DNA from: Methanobacterium bryantii | GTDB lineage: Archaea; Methanobacteriota; Methanobacteria; Methanobacteriales; Methanobacteriaceae | DNA length: 64,000 nt | NCBI RefSeq assembly: GCF_002287175.1 | Contig: NZ_LMVM01000038.1 | Coordinates: forward strand, 62,001 to 126,000 | Direction of reading: 5' to 3' | Part shown: piece after piece, positions 63,960 through 64,000 of the stretch | How the letters are laid out: each line of letters starts with the position of its first letter | Numbering within the stretch: the first letter of the stretch is position 1 | The notes under the pieces: generated by a model | What the model saw: the letters and a program-made list of their open reading frames with translations, nothing else | Told to the model about the DNA's origin: nothing | The model's database searches: none | Translations under genes and position numbers: made by a program

Positions 63960-64000
63960 GGAATTCCCCTTTCATTTAATTTCCATTAAATTAAAGTTCA

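Overview
The window is archaeal and fits a mesophilic methanogen of the order Methanobacteriales, most likely Methanobacterium or a close relative. Evidence: a full archaeal-type ribosomal protein superoperon opened by an MTH1-like SPOUT methyltransferase, an HMf-type histone, the pair pycA-birA, archaeal RNA polymerase subunits D/K/N, an intron-containing tRNA-Pro, RadB, ABCE1, an archaetidylinositol phosphate synthase and AT-rich DNA. Ribosome binding sites are GGTGAT/GGAGG-like, and TTG and GTG starts are common.

Region 1 (1-25.4 kb, nearly all minus strand) is translation and transcription machinery. Read in the direction of transcription it runs SPOUT methyltransferase, L3, L4, L23, L2, S19, L22, S3, L29, SUI1/aIF1, Rpp29, S17, L14, L24, S4e, L5, S14, S8, L6, L32e, L19e, L18, S5, L30, L15, SecY, AdkA, the EMC3-like DUF106 protein, L34e, Cmk, L14e, Cbf5, tRNA-Ser, S13, S4, S11, RpoD, L18e, L13, S9, RpoN, tRNA-Pro, RpoK, enolase, a ferredoxin and S2 (cut by the window edge). 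Many genes overlap or sit within 20 bp, so they form a few long transcripts.

Region 2 (25.6-43.6 kb): a METTL5-like methyltransferase, divergent pycA-birA, a large PAS histidine kinase, RNA 3'-phosphate cyclase, a SelA-like PLP enzyme overlapped by a NYN-domain protein, DUF421, a very small DUF2795 gene, TauE/SafE, DUF434, DUF47, DUF357, archaetidylinositol phosphate synthase and Sua5, separated by long AT-rich spacers.

Region 3 (43.6-64 kb): two overlapping radical SAM genes with a 47-residue membrane protein behind them, radB, a decayed flavin reductase, an aminotransferase, an alpha/beta hydrolase, an Nmad3-type protein, ABCE1, a histone, a decayed and an intact PEBP gene, an NfeD-stomatin pair, a hexapeptide acyltransferase, a KH/PP-loop ATPase, a DUF3096 miniprotein and a REC-PAS-GAF histidine kinase.

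The most unusual signal is a dispersed family of short perfect hairpins (arms of about 7-10 nt, mostly 1-4 nt loops, always A-rich arm first). They occur singly and in arrays of up to eight units. They lie between genes, inside an operon, inside a decayed enolase copy, across the start of the DUF2795 gene and in frame inside both histidine kinases. Two arrays show units apparently inserted into the loop of another unit, and the units shared by the two kinases keep their pairing through compensating changes.
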